Shown: positions 24,815-33,445 of the stretch, piece by piece
Numbering within the stretch: position 1 is the first letter of the stretch
Layout: each line of letters starts with the position of its first letter
Source of the DNA: Anaerolineaceae bacterium UBA4781
Lineage (GTDB): Bacteria > Chloroflexota > Anaerolineae > Anaerolineales > Anaerolineaceae
Direction of reading: 5' to 3'
Length of the DNA stretch: 49,345 nucleotides
Assembly: GCA_002403105.1 (NCBI GenBank)
Contig: DHHD01000019.1
Coordinates: forward strand, 1,786-51,130
Program-made: the position numbers and the translations under genes
The notes under the pieces: generated by a model
The model's input: only the letters and a program-made list of their open reading frames with translations
Told to the model about the DNA's origin: nothing
Database searches by the model: none

Positions 24815-25763
24815 AAATAAGTTTTTTGCGGGAAAACGATTTTGCGTTACTGGCGGAGCTGGATTCCTCGGGCAGGTGGTCGTCCGAAAATTGAAAGAAC
24901 GCGGCGCACAGGAAATCTTCATTCCTACTATTGAAGATTATGATCTGACGCAGATCGCTTCCATCCAAAAAATGCTGGATGATTCAAAACCGGATGTGAT
25001 CATCCATCTGGCGGCTCAAGTGGGTGGAATCGGTGCAAATCGCGAACACCCAGGTGAATTCTTTTATAACAATCTCATGATGGGTGTGCAATTAATGCAC
25101 GAATCCTGGAAGCGTTCGATTGAGAAATTTGTGGCCATTGGTACGATCTGTGCGTATCCAAAATTCACTCCAGTGCCATTTAAAGAAGAGGATTTATGGA
25201 ATGGGTATCCCGAAGAGACCAATGCTCCCTACGGGCTTGCCAAGAAGATGCTCCTGGTGCAATCACAATCGTATCGACAGCAGTATGGATTCAACAGCAT
25301 TTTCTTGCTGCCAGTGAATCTGTATGGACCGGGTGATAATTTCAATCCGACTTCATCGCATGTCATCCCGGCTCTCATTCGAAAATGCGTACGGGCAGTG
25401 GATGAAGGTAGCCAGGAAATTGAAGTGTGGGGAGATGGTTCTCCTACCCGGGAATTTGTATATGTTGAGGATGCAGCGGAAGGTATTCTGCTTGCGACCG
25501 AAAAATATAATGATTCCGAGCCGGTTAATATTGGTTCTGGATTTGAGATCAGCATTAAAGACCTAATATATCTCATTGCAGACCTTACCGGGTATAAAGG
25601 ATCGTTCCATTGGGATACATCCAAACCAAACGGGCAACCCCGACGCTGCCTGGATACAAACCGGGCAAAAAACTACTTTGGGTTTGAAGCGCAAGTGTCC
25701 TTTAAAGAAGGGCTGAAATGTACGGTTGCCTGGTATCAAGAAAATAAAGGAAGGATTAAATAG
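24801..25763 (+). CDS. fcl: GDP-L-fucose synthase-like NAD(P)-dependent epimerase/reductase
   Basis: 320 residues (a second in-frame ATG at 24807 is equally possible). GGAGFLG (18-24) binds NADP. Tyr144 and Lys148 (YGLAK) are catalytic. The usual GSSC segment reads GTIC (Thr115), so a threonine would replace the catalytic serine. NLYGPGDNF and HVIPALIRKC match the fucose-synthase branch, which turns GDP-4-keto-6-deoxymannose into GDP-fucose. The partner Gmd is not in the window and may be encoded elsewhere; a reductase for a related GDP-deoxyhexose is possible. It overlaps the regulator gene and is followed closely by the exporter genes. Confidence 0.82.
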   Translation: MVMSENKFFAGKRFCVTGGAGFLGQVVVRKLKERGAQEIFIPTIEDYDLTQIASIQKMLDDSKPDVIIHLAAQVGGIGANREHPGEFFYNNLMMGVQLMHESWKRSIEKFVAIGTICAYPKFTPVPFKEEDLWNGYPEETNAPYGLAKKMLLVQSQSYRQQYGFNSIFLLPVNLYGPGDNFNPTSSHVIPALIRKCVRAVDEGSQEIEVWGDGSPTREFVYVEDAAEGILLATEKYNDSEPVNIGSGFEISIKDLIYLIADLTGYKGSFHWDTSKPNGQPRRCLDTNRAKNYFGFEAQVSFKEGLKCTVAWYQENKGRIK

Positions 25764-25769
25764 GCAATT

Positions 25770-26606
25770 ATGTCTGCCATGAATGAACCACGCACTATCA
25801 CTATTAAACCTTCCACAGGTTGGGCTGCTCTGAATTTAAAAGACCTGTGGGATTACCGGGAATTGATCTACTTTTTCACCTGGCGCGATCTGAAAGTGCG
25901 GTATAAACAAACTTTGTTGGGTGCCAGTTGGGCTGTTCTACAGCCTGTTCTTACCATGGTGGTCTTCAGTATTTTCTTTGGCGGCCTCGCCAAAGTACCT
26001 TCTGATGGCGTACCATATCCAATCTTCTCCTATACCGCTCTGTTGCCATGGACTTTATTTTCAAAAGCTTTACAAGATGCCAGCCGTTCTCTTGTTTCAA
26101 GCGCTAATATAATTTCCAAAGTATATTTCCCGCGCTTGATCCTTCCCATATCTTCAACACTGGCGGGTTTGGTGGATTTTGCGATCGCTTTTGTGGTGCT
26201 GCTCTTGATGATGGTGTTCTATGGAATTCACCCAACTGCCAATCTGTGGCTGTTGCCATTGCTAATTTTACTGGCATTGATCACGGCCATTGGAGTGAGC
26301 TTATGGCTTTCAGCCCTCAATGTTATGTATCGCGACGTTGGGCACATGCTCCCATTTTTAAACCAGTTTTGGATGTACATTACACCCATTGCCTATTCTT
26401 CTTCGATTGTCCCTGAAAAATGGAGATTCGTCTATGCATTGAATCCGTTGACGGGTGTGGTGGAAGGGTTCCGCTGGGCGCTCCTGGGTACCGGGGAAGG
26501 GCCTGGTATCACACTACTTATATCATCGTGTATTGCGATCCTGATAACTATTTCCGGTTTATTCTATTTCCGGCGCATGGAACGCAAGTTTGCCGATCTT
26601 GTTTAG
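25770..26606 (+). CDS. wzm: Polysaccharide ABC exporter permease (Wzm type)
   Basis: 278 residues, six transmembrane helices of the ABC-2 family. The amphipathic N-terminal RELIYFFTWRDLKVRYKQ precedes helix 1. LGASWAVLQPVL and the ISKVYFPRLILP loop, and NPLTGVVEGFRWALLG near the end, are typical of Wzm/TagG permeases. It works with the Wzt ATPase encoded 19 bases downstream to move a lipid-linked glycan across the membrane. The start is the first of two close ATG codons. Confidence 0.93.
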   Translation: MSAMNEPRTITIKPSTGWAALNLKDLWDYRELIYFFTWRDLKVRYKQTLLGASWAVLQPVLTMVVFSIFFGGLAKVPSDGVPYPIFSYTALLPWTLFSKALQDASRSLVSSANIISKVYFPRLILPISSTLAGLVDFAIAFVVLLLMMVFYGIHPTANLWLLPLLILLALITAIGVSLWLSALNVMYRDVGHMLPFLNQFWMYITPIAYSSSIVPEKWRFVYALNPLTGVVEGFRWALLGTGEGPGITLLISSCIAILITISGLFYFRRMERKFADLV

Positions 26607-26625
26607 TGGATAGAGAGAAAATCGC

Positions 26626-27900
26626 ATGAGCAAAACAGCAATACGTGTTGAGAATCTTGGAAAAAAATACAACATCGGCGCACTGGTTGTGAAATACCCA
26701 ACCTTGCGCGATAAAATATCGGATGGTTTTAAACGGCATGAAAAAAATGCTGATAACTTCATCTGGGCACTGAAAGATGTTTCTTTTGAAGTGAAAGAGG
26801 GCCAGGTTCTCGGTGTGGTTGGTCGAAATGGAGCAGGCAAGAGCACGCTGCTAAAGATCCTTTCCCGTGTTACGGAACCTACCGAAGGATTGGTGGAAAT
26901 TCGTGGGCGGGTTGGCTCGCTGCTCGAAGTAGGCACCGGTTTTCACCCTGAATTAACTGGACGTGAGAATATTTTCTTAAATGGTGCGATTTTGGGAATG
27001 AGGCGAGAGGAGATCGGTAGCAAGTTTGATGAGATCGTTTCATTTGCCGAAGTCGAAAAATTCATTGATACACCGGTTAAACGCTATTCCAGCGGCATGT
27101 ATTTGCGTTTGGCGTTTGCGGTAGCTGCTCATCTGGAACCGGAAATATTGGTGGTGGATGAAGTGCTGGCTGTAGGTGATGCAGAATTTCAAAAGAAATG
27201 TCTGGGAAAGATGAGCGATGTTGCCCAGCAAGGGCGCACTGTTCTTTTTGTAAGCCATAATATGTCTGCCGTGCTGCGCCTAACTCAAGAAACCCTGGTT
27301 ATCGATCACGGTCAATTATTGATGCGTGGCCCAACCCCCGAAGCAGTGGATTTTTATCTGTCAAAGGGTCTTACCCAGGAAGGGCAGAAAATTTGGATGG
27401 AAGATGAAATTGCCACTGCCGCAAAGCCTTTCCGCCCGATCGCAATTCGCGTACTGGACAAACATGGTGGAGTTGCAGATACTGTACGCTCGGCTGAACC
27501 TTTTGTAATAGAAATTGAATATGAATTGGGAAAGCCGTTAAAAGGGTTGCGGGTTGGGATCTATCTATTGACAACGCGAGGAGAATATATTTTTACCTCC
27601 TTTGACACCGATGATATAAAACAATATGAGGCCAATACTGTTCGTCAGGCAGGCAGGTATGTCAGTCGTTGTAAAATTCCTGCAAATTTATTGAATGAAG
27701 GTCGCTATGTTATTGGAGTGAATGCCAGCACCTATTTAATCAAACGATATTTTCAGGATGATCAAGCGTTGCTATTTAATGTTGACCCGGTAGGTGCTCC
27801 CGGAATGCAGTGGGTTGAGACACGCCTGGGTACGATCAGACCTGTATTGAATTGGCAGATCGAAAATTATGAAAGTGGTGAAATGCGACATGGCAAATAA
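26626..27900 (+). CDS. wzt: Polysaccharide ABC exporter ATPase (Wzt type) with C-terminal glycan-binding domain
   Basis: 424 residues. Walker A GRNGAGKST (66-74), signature YSSGM (154-158) and Walker B ILVVDE (174-179) form the ATPase. Residues about 270-424 form a beta-sandwich Wzt_C domain (FVIEIEYEL...LRVGIYLLTTRG...FNVDPVG). In exporters of this type the C-terminal domain recognises a non-reducing-end cap, so the glycan is probably finished inside the cell before export. The sequence ends 11 bases into the next gene. Confidence 0.93.
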   Translation: MSKTAIRVENLGKKYNIGALVVKYPTLRDKISDGFKRHEKNADNFIWALKDVSFEVKEGQVLGVVGRNGAGKSTLLKILSRVTEPTEGLVEIRGRVGSLLEVGTGFHPELTGRENIFLNGAILGMRREEIGSKFDEIVSFAEVEKFIDTPVKRYSSGMYLRLAFAVAAHLEPEILVVDEVLAVGDAEFQKKCLGKMSDVAQQGRTVLFVSHNMSAVLRLTQETLVIDHGQLLMRGPTPEAVDFYLSKGLTQEGQKIWMEDEIATAAKPFRPIAIRVLDKHGGVADTVRSAEPFVIEIEYELGKPLKGLRVGIYLLTTRGEYIFTSFDTDDIKQYEANTVRQAGRYVSRCKIPANLLNEGRYVIGVNASTYLIKRYFQDDQALLFNVDPVGAPGMQWVETRLGTIRPVLNWQIENYESGEMRHGK

Positions 27901-29539
27901 TGATGGCACACAGAGGAAAACGAAAGAATTCATAAAAAATGTCCTTGGCGAAGTTCCATTAACAGCCGAGTTATACTGGCTGATCCGAAATCGCAGCAAA
28001 GGCATTCAAAGTAGATTTTCTCTGGCTGACCTTGACAAGCATATTCCTGAAATGGTTCAATACCTGAATGAGAATCCGGTTGCGGAGAAACCAAACAAGA
28101 AGGTTTTTGTCTTTGCAACCCTTCATTATTGGATCAGCCATGCTGCGTTGATCAGTTCAACACTGGCAGGTATGGGATACGATGTTTCTTTGGGATATCT
28201 GCCGTATCATGATTGGCAAAACCCGATAAACCGCTTTGATTTGCGTCGCCAGAATTTGTATGCACAAAGTATTCTCAAGAAACTCAATCCATATGTTAAA
28301 ACATTCTCATTTCTAAATGTATATGCTGGTTATAAAACGCTCCCTCCGGATCTGGCACAGCATGCTGAACAGATCGCGCGCTTTGATTCGCAATATACCC
28401 TGCAGGTTGAAACTGTCGATACGGATGAGCCGATTTATCGAATGCGTGTGGAGAGAAATGAAGATATTGCACGCAATGCACTGGCATGGCTTACTACGAA
28501 TAAACCGGATGTCGTGATCATACCCAATGGTACCATTCAAGAATTTGCCGTAGTTTATGAAGTTGCAAGGTATTTGAAAATTCCAGTAACCACTTATGAG
28601 TTTGGAGATCAACGGCAGCGTGTTTGGATCGCTCAAAATGCAAAGGTGATGAATCAAGAAACAGATGCACTTTGGGAAGCCTATCGCGATCAACCGCTGG
28701 ACCGCAATGAACTGCATAAGATCCATGAACTATTTGAAGCACGCCGCAAAGCTTCCATTTGGAAAAATTTTTCCCGTTTATGGCAACGCGCACCTGCGAA
28801 AGGGGTTGCAGAAGCACGGAAAGAATTGGGTCTGGATGACGAACGACCGGTTGTTTTACTGGCAACCAATGTGCTCGGCGACAGTCTGACCCTCGGTAGG
28901 GAAGTATTCACACACACGATGGAAGAATGGATCGTGCGAACGCTGCAATACTTTATGGGAAAACCCAATGCACAGCTCGTGATCCGGGTTCATCCGGGTG
29001 AAATGCTGACCCACGGACAATCCATGGTAGATGTGATTCAACATGTCGTTCCGGATCTGCCGGAACATATTCATCTCATTAAACCGGAGGATGTCACCAA
29101 TACCTACGATCTCATTGCAGCCGCAGATCTGGGGCTGGTTTACACAACCACAGTTGGGCTCGAAATGGCGATGAGCGGTGTGCCTGTTATCGTAGTAGGG
29201 GATACCCACTATACAGAAAAAGGTTTCACCATCGATCCACAATCCTGGGTGAAATATTACAAACTGATCGGTTCGATCCTGCAAGATCCTGATGGTTACC
29301 GGCTAACGGATAAAGAAATCGAACTGGCTTGGGCGTATGCATACCGCTTCTTCTTCGATTTTCCACGCCCCATCCCCTGGCATTTAGTACGCATGTGGGA
29401 AGATTATGAACAAAACCCATTATCCAAAGTTCTTTCCAAGGAAGGGCAAAAAGAGTTTGAGATGACTTTCCGCTACCTGGCGGGTGAACCGCTGGACTGG
29501 GTAGCGATTCGAGATGGAAAGGAACACTATTCCGGATGA
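27890..29539 (+). CDS. GT-B capsule-synthesis-type protein with HP motif (copy 1)
   Basis: About 549 residues; the ATG at 27890 overlaps the wzt stop (a longer start at 27869 also exists). Two Rossmann-like halves. The C-terminal half has HPGE (HP at about 368-369) and YTTTVGLEMAMSG (about 418-430), the HP and S/T pair seen in the KpsC/KpsS-like (Capsule_synth) family and in several CMP-sugar-using transferases. No signal peptide or membrane helix. It is the first of three proteins of this sort in the locus. A CMP-nonulosonate transferase role is inference from the nearby synthesis genes. Confidence 0.75.
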   Translation: MANNDGTQRKTKEFIKNVLGEVPLTAELYWLIRNRSKGIQSRFSLADLDKHIPEMVQYLNENPVAEKPNKKVFVFATLHYWISHAALISSTLAGMGYDVSLGYLPYHDWQNPINRFDLRRQNLYAQSILKKLNPYVKTFSFLNVYAGYKTLPPDLAQHAEQIARFDSQYTLQVETVDTDEPIYRMRVERNEDIARNALAWLTTNKPDVVIIPNGTIQEFAVVYEVARYLKIPVTTYEFGDQRQRVWIAQNAKVMNQETDALWEAYRDQPLDRNELHKIHELFEARRKASIWKNFSRLWQRAPAKGVAEARKELGLDDERPVVLLATNVLGDSLTLGREVFTHTMEEWIVRTLQYFMGKPNAQLVIRVHPGEMLTHGQSMVDVIQHVVPDLPEHIHLIKPEDVTNTYDLIAAADLGLVYTTTVGLEMAMSGVPVIVVGDTHYTEKGFTIDPQSWVKYYKLIGSILQDPDGYRLTDKEIELAWAYAYRFFFDFPRPIPWHLVRMWEDYEQNPLSKVLSKEGQKEFEMTFRYLAGEPLDWVAIRDGKEHYSG

Positions 29540-30393
29540 AAGAGAAGGAATTTGATATTCAAGAAGTAAAAGCCTTCTACGATGGCATCGGTTGGCAAGT
29601 GACCGAAAATGGTGTGTATCAAAATGCACGCTATGAAGATTTACGCCCGGTTTCGAGGGAATATATCCATAAATGCCATCTGCGTATCAATCGCTACCTA
29701 TCGCATACCGGCAAATACCTATTGGATGCAGGTTCCGGGCCGATTCAATATCCGGAATACATTACCTATTCAGAGGGTTACAAGTATCGCGTTTGCCTTG
29801 ACCTTTCCTATGTAGCTCTCTATGATGCACGCAAACGCATCGGATCGCACGGATTATTTGTAGTGGCGGATGTTGCTAATATGCCATTTGCGGACGAAGT
29901 TTTTGATGATATCGTATCCTTGCATACATTTCACCATCTGCCGCTGGCTGGAAGGCAAAATGCGTACCGTGAAGTTTTTCGAATTCTCAAACCAAATGCC
30001 AGTGCAGTGGTAGTCAATGGCTGGAATTATTCTCCTTTTATGAAAAGGATGAATTGGTTAATGAGAATCGGTGAAAAATTTTCAAGGAATACAGAAAAGC
30101 AAGAAGAAAAGCAAACACAAGCGAATCCGCAGGCAGTTTCTTCAAAGCCATCCGGTACCTTTGTTGAAAAATTCGACGCGAAGACATTTAAAAAAGAAAT
30201 CCTACCAGAGTTTAATATCCGTATTCGGGTATGGCGATCGGTCAGCGTACGCTTTTTAAGAGCCGTCATGCAACCGGGTTGGGGCGGAAAGTTCCTGTTG
30301 AAGAAATTATATTTTTTGGAAGAGGTATTCCCACGTCATTTCGGGGAACAGGGGCAGTATCCATTGATCATTATGAGAAAAAAAGAAGGATGA
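29536..30393 (+). CDS. Class I SAM-dependent methyltransferase
   Basis: 285 residues. LLDAGSGPIQYPE is motif I, VVADVANMPFADEVFDDIV and LHTFHHLP the following core, and FRILKPNASAVVVNGW motif III. A lysine/glutamate-rich insert (KQEEKQTQANPQ) sits near residue 190. It overlaps the previous gene by 4 bases (ATGA). Because Wzt carries a cap-binding domain, this enzyme could add a methyl cap to the glycan, or methylate one of its sugars. Confidence 0.83.
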   Translation: MKEKEFDIQEVKAFYDGIGWQVTENGVYQNARYEDLRPVSREYIHKCHLRINRYLSHTGKYLLDAGSGPIQYPEYITYSEGYKYRVCLDLSYVALYDARKRIGSHGLFVVADVANMPFADEVFDDIVSLHTFHHLPLAGRQNAYREVFRILKPNASAVVVNGWNYSPFMKRMNWLMRIGEKFSRNTEKQEEKQTQANPQAVSSKPSGTFVEKFDAKTFKKEILPEFNIRIRVWRSVSVRFLRAVMQPGWGGKFLLKKLYFLEEVFPRHFGEQGQYPLIIMRKKEG

Positions 30394-30406
30394 GGTTAAA
30401 CGTATT

Positions 30407-31402
30407 ATGAATTGGAATGATAAAGTAGTTCTGGTAACCGGAGGAACCGGTTCATTCGGAAAAAAATTCATAGAGATCATGTTAAAAGAATTCCATCCTG
30501 GCAAACTGATTGTTTACAGCCGGGATGAACAAAAACAACATGAAATGCGGCAGATGGGCTATCAGCACGAAAGTCTGCGTTACTTCATTGGAGATATTCG
30601 TGATCAAGAACGACTGCGTCGAGCTTTCCAGGGTGTTGATTATGTGGTGCATGCCGCTGCCCTTAAACAGGTGCCAGCTTGCGAATACAACCCCATGGAA
30701 GCAGTAAAGACTAATATTCTTGGCAGCAGTAATGTGATTGATGCAGCGCTGGATGCGAATGTGAGCCGTGTCATTGCTCTCAGTACAGATAAAGCTGTCA
30801 ATCCCATCAATTTATATGGAGCAACAAAACTGGCTGCTGAAAAACTGTTCGTGCAAAGTAATGCGTACGCCGGTGGTCGTGAGACGCGCTTTGCCTGTGT
30901 GCGCTATGGCAATGTAGTTGGCTCCCGGGGCAGTGTTGTGCCCGTGTTCTTACGCCAGCGCAAAACCGGAAAGATAACCATTACGGATGAACGCATGACC
31001 CGTTTCTGGATCTCTCTCGAGCAGGGTGTGCGCTTCGTGATCGGTTGTTTGGAACAAATGTATGGCGGTGAAGTATTTGTTCCCAAGATCCCCAGCATGA
31101 AAGTGATCGATCTGGCAAAAGCAGTTGCACCTGAAGCGAAGATCGAGATCGTTGGAATTCGCCCCGGAGAAAAATTGCATGAAGTATTAATTTCTGAAGA
31201 TGAAGCGCGCACGGTGGTGGAATTGGATGATATGTACGTCGTGCAGCCGGCTGCCGCTTTATGGTTTGGGCGTGAATGGGAAAGTAAGGGAAAGAAAATT
31301 AGCGATGATTTTCGTTATGCGAGCAATACCAATACGGATTGGCTGGATATTGAAGATATTCAAGAATTCATTGCTCCATTCGAATCTTCATCTGAAAAAT
31401 AA
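30407..31402 (+). CDS. pseB: UDP-N-acetylglucosamine 4,6-dehydratase (inverting)
   Basis: 331 residues. TGGTGSFGKKF (11-21) binds NADP; STDKA (126-130), Tyr137 and Lys141 are the catalytic set. The C-terminal FVPKIPSMKVIDLA and GIRPGEKLHEV segments match PseB of Campylobacter and Helicobacter more closely than CapE/FnlA. PseB removes water from UDP-GlcNAc and inverts C5 to give a 4-keto-6-deoxy-L-hexosamine, the first step to pseudaminic acid. The normal next enzyme, the PseC aminotransferase, is absent; a reductase gene follows instead. No frame damage is seen. Confidence 0.9.
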   Translation: MNWNDKVVLVTGGTGSFGKKFIEIMLKEFHPGKLIVYSRDEQKQHEMRQMGYQHESLRYFIGDIRDQERLRRAFQGVDYVVHAAALKQVPACEYNPMEAVKTNILGSSNVIDAALDANVSRVIALSTDKAVNPINLYGATKLAAEKLFVQSNAYAGGRETRFACVRYGNVVGSRGSVVPVFLRQRKTGKITITDERMTRFWISLEQGVRFVIGCLEQMYGGEVFVPKIPSMKVIDLAKAVAPEAKIEIVGIRPGEKLHEVLISEDEARTVVELDDMYVVQPAAALWFGREWESKGKKISDDFRYASNTNTDWLDIEDIQEFIAPFESSSEK

Positions 31403-31416
31403 TCCGGAGCGAGGAA

Positions 31417-32334
31417 ATGCGCATTCTGATAAGTGGTGCAAGTGGTCTGCTGGGATTGAATCTTGGACTCCGATTTACTGCTGAGCACACCAGCATCGGT
31501 CTCGTTCATTCCCACCCATTGAAAGAACTGCCATTCTCTATCAATATTGTTGATCTCAATGAAGAAAAGAATGCCCGTGCGCTTATAGATCGTTATAAGC
31601 CAGATGTGTTTATCCATTGTGCTGCGTTGGCCGATGTGGATGTTTGTGAAAAAGATCCCACCCGAGCCCGTCAATTGAATGCAGAATTACCGGGTTGGCT
31701 TGCCGAGGAATGTGAGCGACATGCTGTTAAGCTTGTCCATATTTCCACGGATGCAGTTTTTGATGGGCGGAAAGAAGGAAAATATCAGGAGCAAGATACA
31801 CCCAATCCGCTGGGTATGTATGCGCAGACCAAATTGGAGGGGGAAAGGAATGTTTTGCAGGTAAATTCTGCTGCTCTTGTGGCAAGGGTTAATTTCTATG
31901 GATTCAGCCTTTCTCGAAAACGTAGTTTGGCAGAAACCTTTTTACATACCCTGCAAAATGGAAAAACCATGTATGGGTTCACTGATGTGATCTTCAGCCC
32001 ATTGTATGTGATCGATCTGGCTGAAGTTTTACTGAAAATGGTTGAAAAACAACTTTCTGGTTTGTATCATGTTACCAGTCCTGAATCGCAAAGCAAATAT
32101 GCTTTCGGTGTGAATATCGCTCAGAGGTTTGGATTGGATCAGAGCTTGATCCAACCTATCCTGGTAACAGAAGCGACCTTTCTTACTGCCCCGCGATCTC
32201 AAAATTTGGTGCTGGATCCCGGAAAAGTGCAAAGGGCTTTGAAAATGAACTTACCGAACCAACAAGAGGGATTGGATCGCTTTTATCAAGACTATGAGAA
32301 TGGGTTTGCGCAACGTATTTATAGTTTGCAATAG
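31417..32334 (+). CDS. RmlD-like 4-keto-sugar reductase (SDR)
   Basis: 305 residues. GASGLLG (7-13) binds NAD(P)H; STDAVFDG (110-117), Tyr135 and Lys139 match dTDP-4-dehydrorhamnose reductases. The substrate is not set by these motifs. Sitting 14 bases after pseB, with GGAGCGAGG before the ATG, and just before a NeuB-family gene, it most simply reduces the C4 keto group of the PseB product to a hydroxyl. That would replace the transamination of the pseudaminate pathway. No cupin domain as in CapF is attached. Confidence 0.82.
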   Translation: MRILISGASGLLGLNLGLRFTAEHTSIGLVHSHPLKELPFSINIVDLNEEKNARALIDRYKPDVFIHCAALADVDVCEKDPTRARQLNAELPGWLAEECERHAVKLVHISTDAVFDGRKEGKYQEQDTPNPLGMYAQTKLEGERNVLQVNSAALVARVNFYGFSLSRKRSLAETFLHTLQNGKTMYGFTDVIFSPLYVIDLAEVLLKMVEKQLSGLYHVTSPESQSKYAFGVNIAQRFGLDQSLIQPILVTEATFLTAPRSQNLVLDPGKVQRALKMNLPNQQEGLDRFYQDYENGFAQRIYSLQ

Positions 32335-32363
32335 GAACTTACGAGGAATGAAAGGAGAGTAGC

Positions 32364-33431
32364 ATGGCATTCATAATTGGGAATCATACGATCGGAATGG
32401 AATACCCCACTTATTTTATTGCAGATATTGCTGCCAATCACGATGGTGATCTGGAACGCGCCAAACTGCTGATCCGCTTGGCAAAGGAAGCCGGAGCAAA
32501 TGCTGCGAAATTTCAAAATTTTCAAGCGCATAAAATTGTTTCTGATCGCGGGTTCAAAACACTAGGAGGGCAGCAATCCCATCAAGCCAAGTGGAAAAAA
32601 TCCGTATTTGAAGTATACAAAGATGCTTCGGTACCTTTTGATTGGACTCCTGTTTTGAAAGAAGAATGTGACAAACAAGGCATTGATTATTTCTCCTCCC
32701 CGTATGATTTTGAAGCTGTGGATATGCTGGAAAGCTATGTCCCGGCATATAAAGTTGGTTCCGGTGAGATCGATTGGATTGAAGCGTTGGAATATATGGC
32801 ATCCAAAGGCAAACCGATGATCATTGCTACGGGCGCAGCAACCATCGGGGAAGTGCAGAAAGCGGTACATGCCATCCTGGCGATCAATAAAGAGCTGGTT
32901 CTCATGCAGTGCAATACCAATTACACCGCCAGTTTGGGAAACTTTAAATATATTAATTTGAATGTTCTAAAAACATACGCAACACTGTTTCCTCAAGTTG
33001 TGCTGGGTCTTTCTGACCATACTCCCGGGCATGCCACCGTTTTAGGAGCGGTTGCGTTAGGAGCGCGAGTGATCGAAAAACATTTCACGGATGATAACAG
33101 CCGTGAAGGCCCTGATCATCTTTTTGCAATGAATCCACAGACCTGGGCAGACATGGTGGATAATACCCGCCAGTTGGAACAAGCCTTGGGATCGACAGAT
33201 AAATTTATTGCTGAGAATGAAATAGAGACAGTCATCATTCAGCGCCGCTGTCTGCGGGCTGCTAGAAATATTGCTAAGAATGAAGTCTTTGCCCGGGAAA
33301 TGATCGATGTACTGCGCCCTGCCACACCGGGTGCAATATTGCCGGATCAAATAGAGAAAGTAATTGGACTACGTGCCATTGAAGATATCCCTGCTGGGCA
33401 GGAGATTCGTTGGACTGATTTAGGGAAATAG
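32364..33431 (+). CDS. NeuB/SpsE-family nonulosonate synthase, variant motif, with SAF domain
   Basis: 355 residues: a TIM-barrel of the NeuB family and a C-terminal antifreeze-like SAF domain (about 293-355, ending PATPGAILPDQ...IPAGQEI). These enzymes condense phosphoenolpyruvate with a six-carbon amino sugar. SDHTPGH and EKHFT supply the metal-binding histidines. The usual AEIGxNHNG motif reads ADIAANHDG (20-28), so the glutamate taken as a key residue in meningococcal NeuB is aspartate (Asp21). This marks a branch of less-studied members. AAGGAGAG precedes the ATG. The partner cytidylyltransferase is probably the SpsF-like gene at 34543. Confidence 0.85.
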   Translation: MAFIIGNHTIGMEYPTYFIADIAANHDGDLERAKLLIRLAKEAGANAAKFQNFQAHKIVSDRGFKTLGGQQSHQAKWKKSVFEVYKDASVPFDWTPVLKEECDKQGIDYFSSPYDFEAVDMLESYVPAYKVGSGEIDWIEALEYMASKGKPMIIATGAATIGEVQKAVHAILAINKELVLMQCNTNYTASLGNFKYINLNVLKTYATLFPQVVLGLSDHTPGHATVLGAVALGARVIEKHFTDDNSREGPDHLFAMNPQTWADMVDNTRQLEQALGSTDKFIAENEIETVIIQRRCLRAARNIAKNEVFAREMIDVLRPATPGAILPDQIEKVIGLRAIEDIPAGQEIRWTDLGK

Positions 33432-33445
33432 GAAGGGCAGACCGT

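Noticed and set aside
32364..33431. KdsA or DAHP-type synthase
   Set aside because: The SAF domain and NeuB histidine motifs fit the NeuB family; KdsA lacks the SAF domain.
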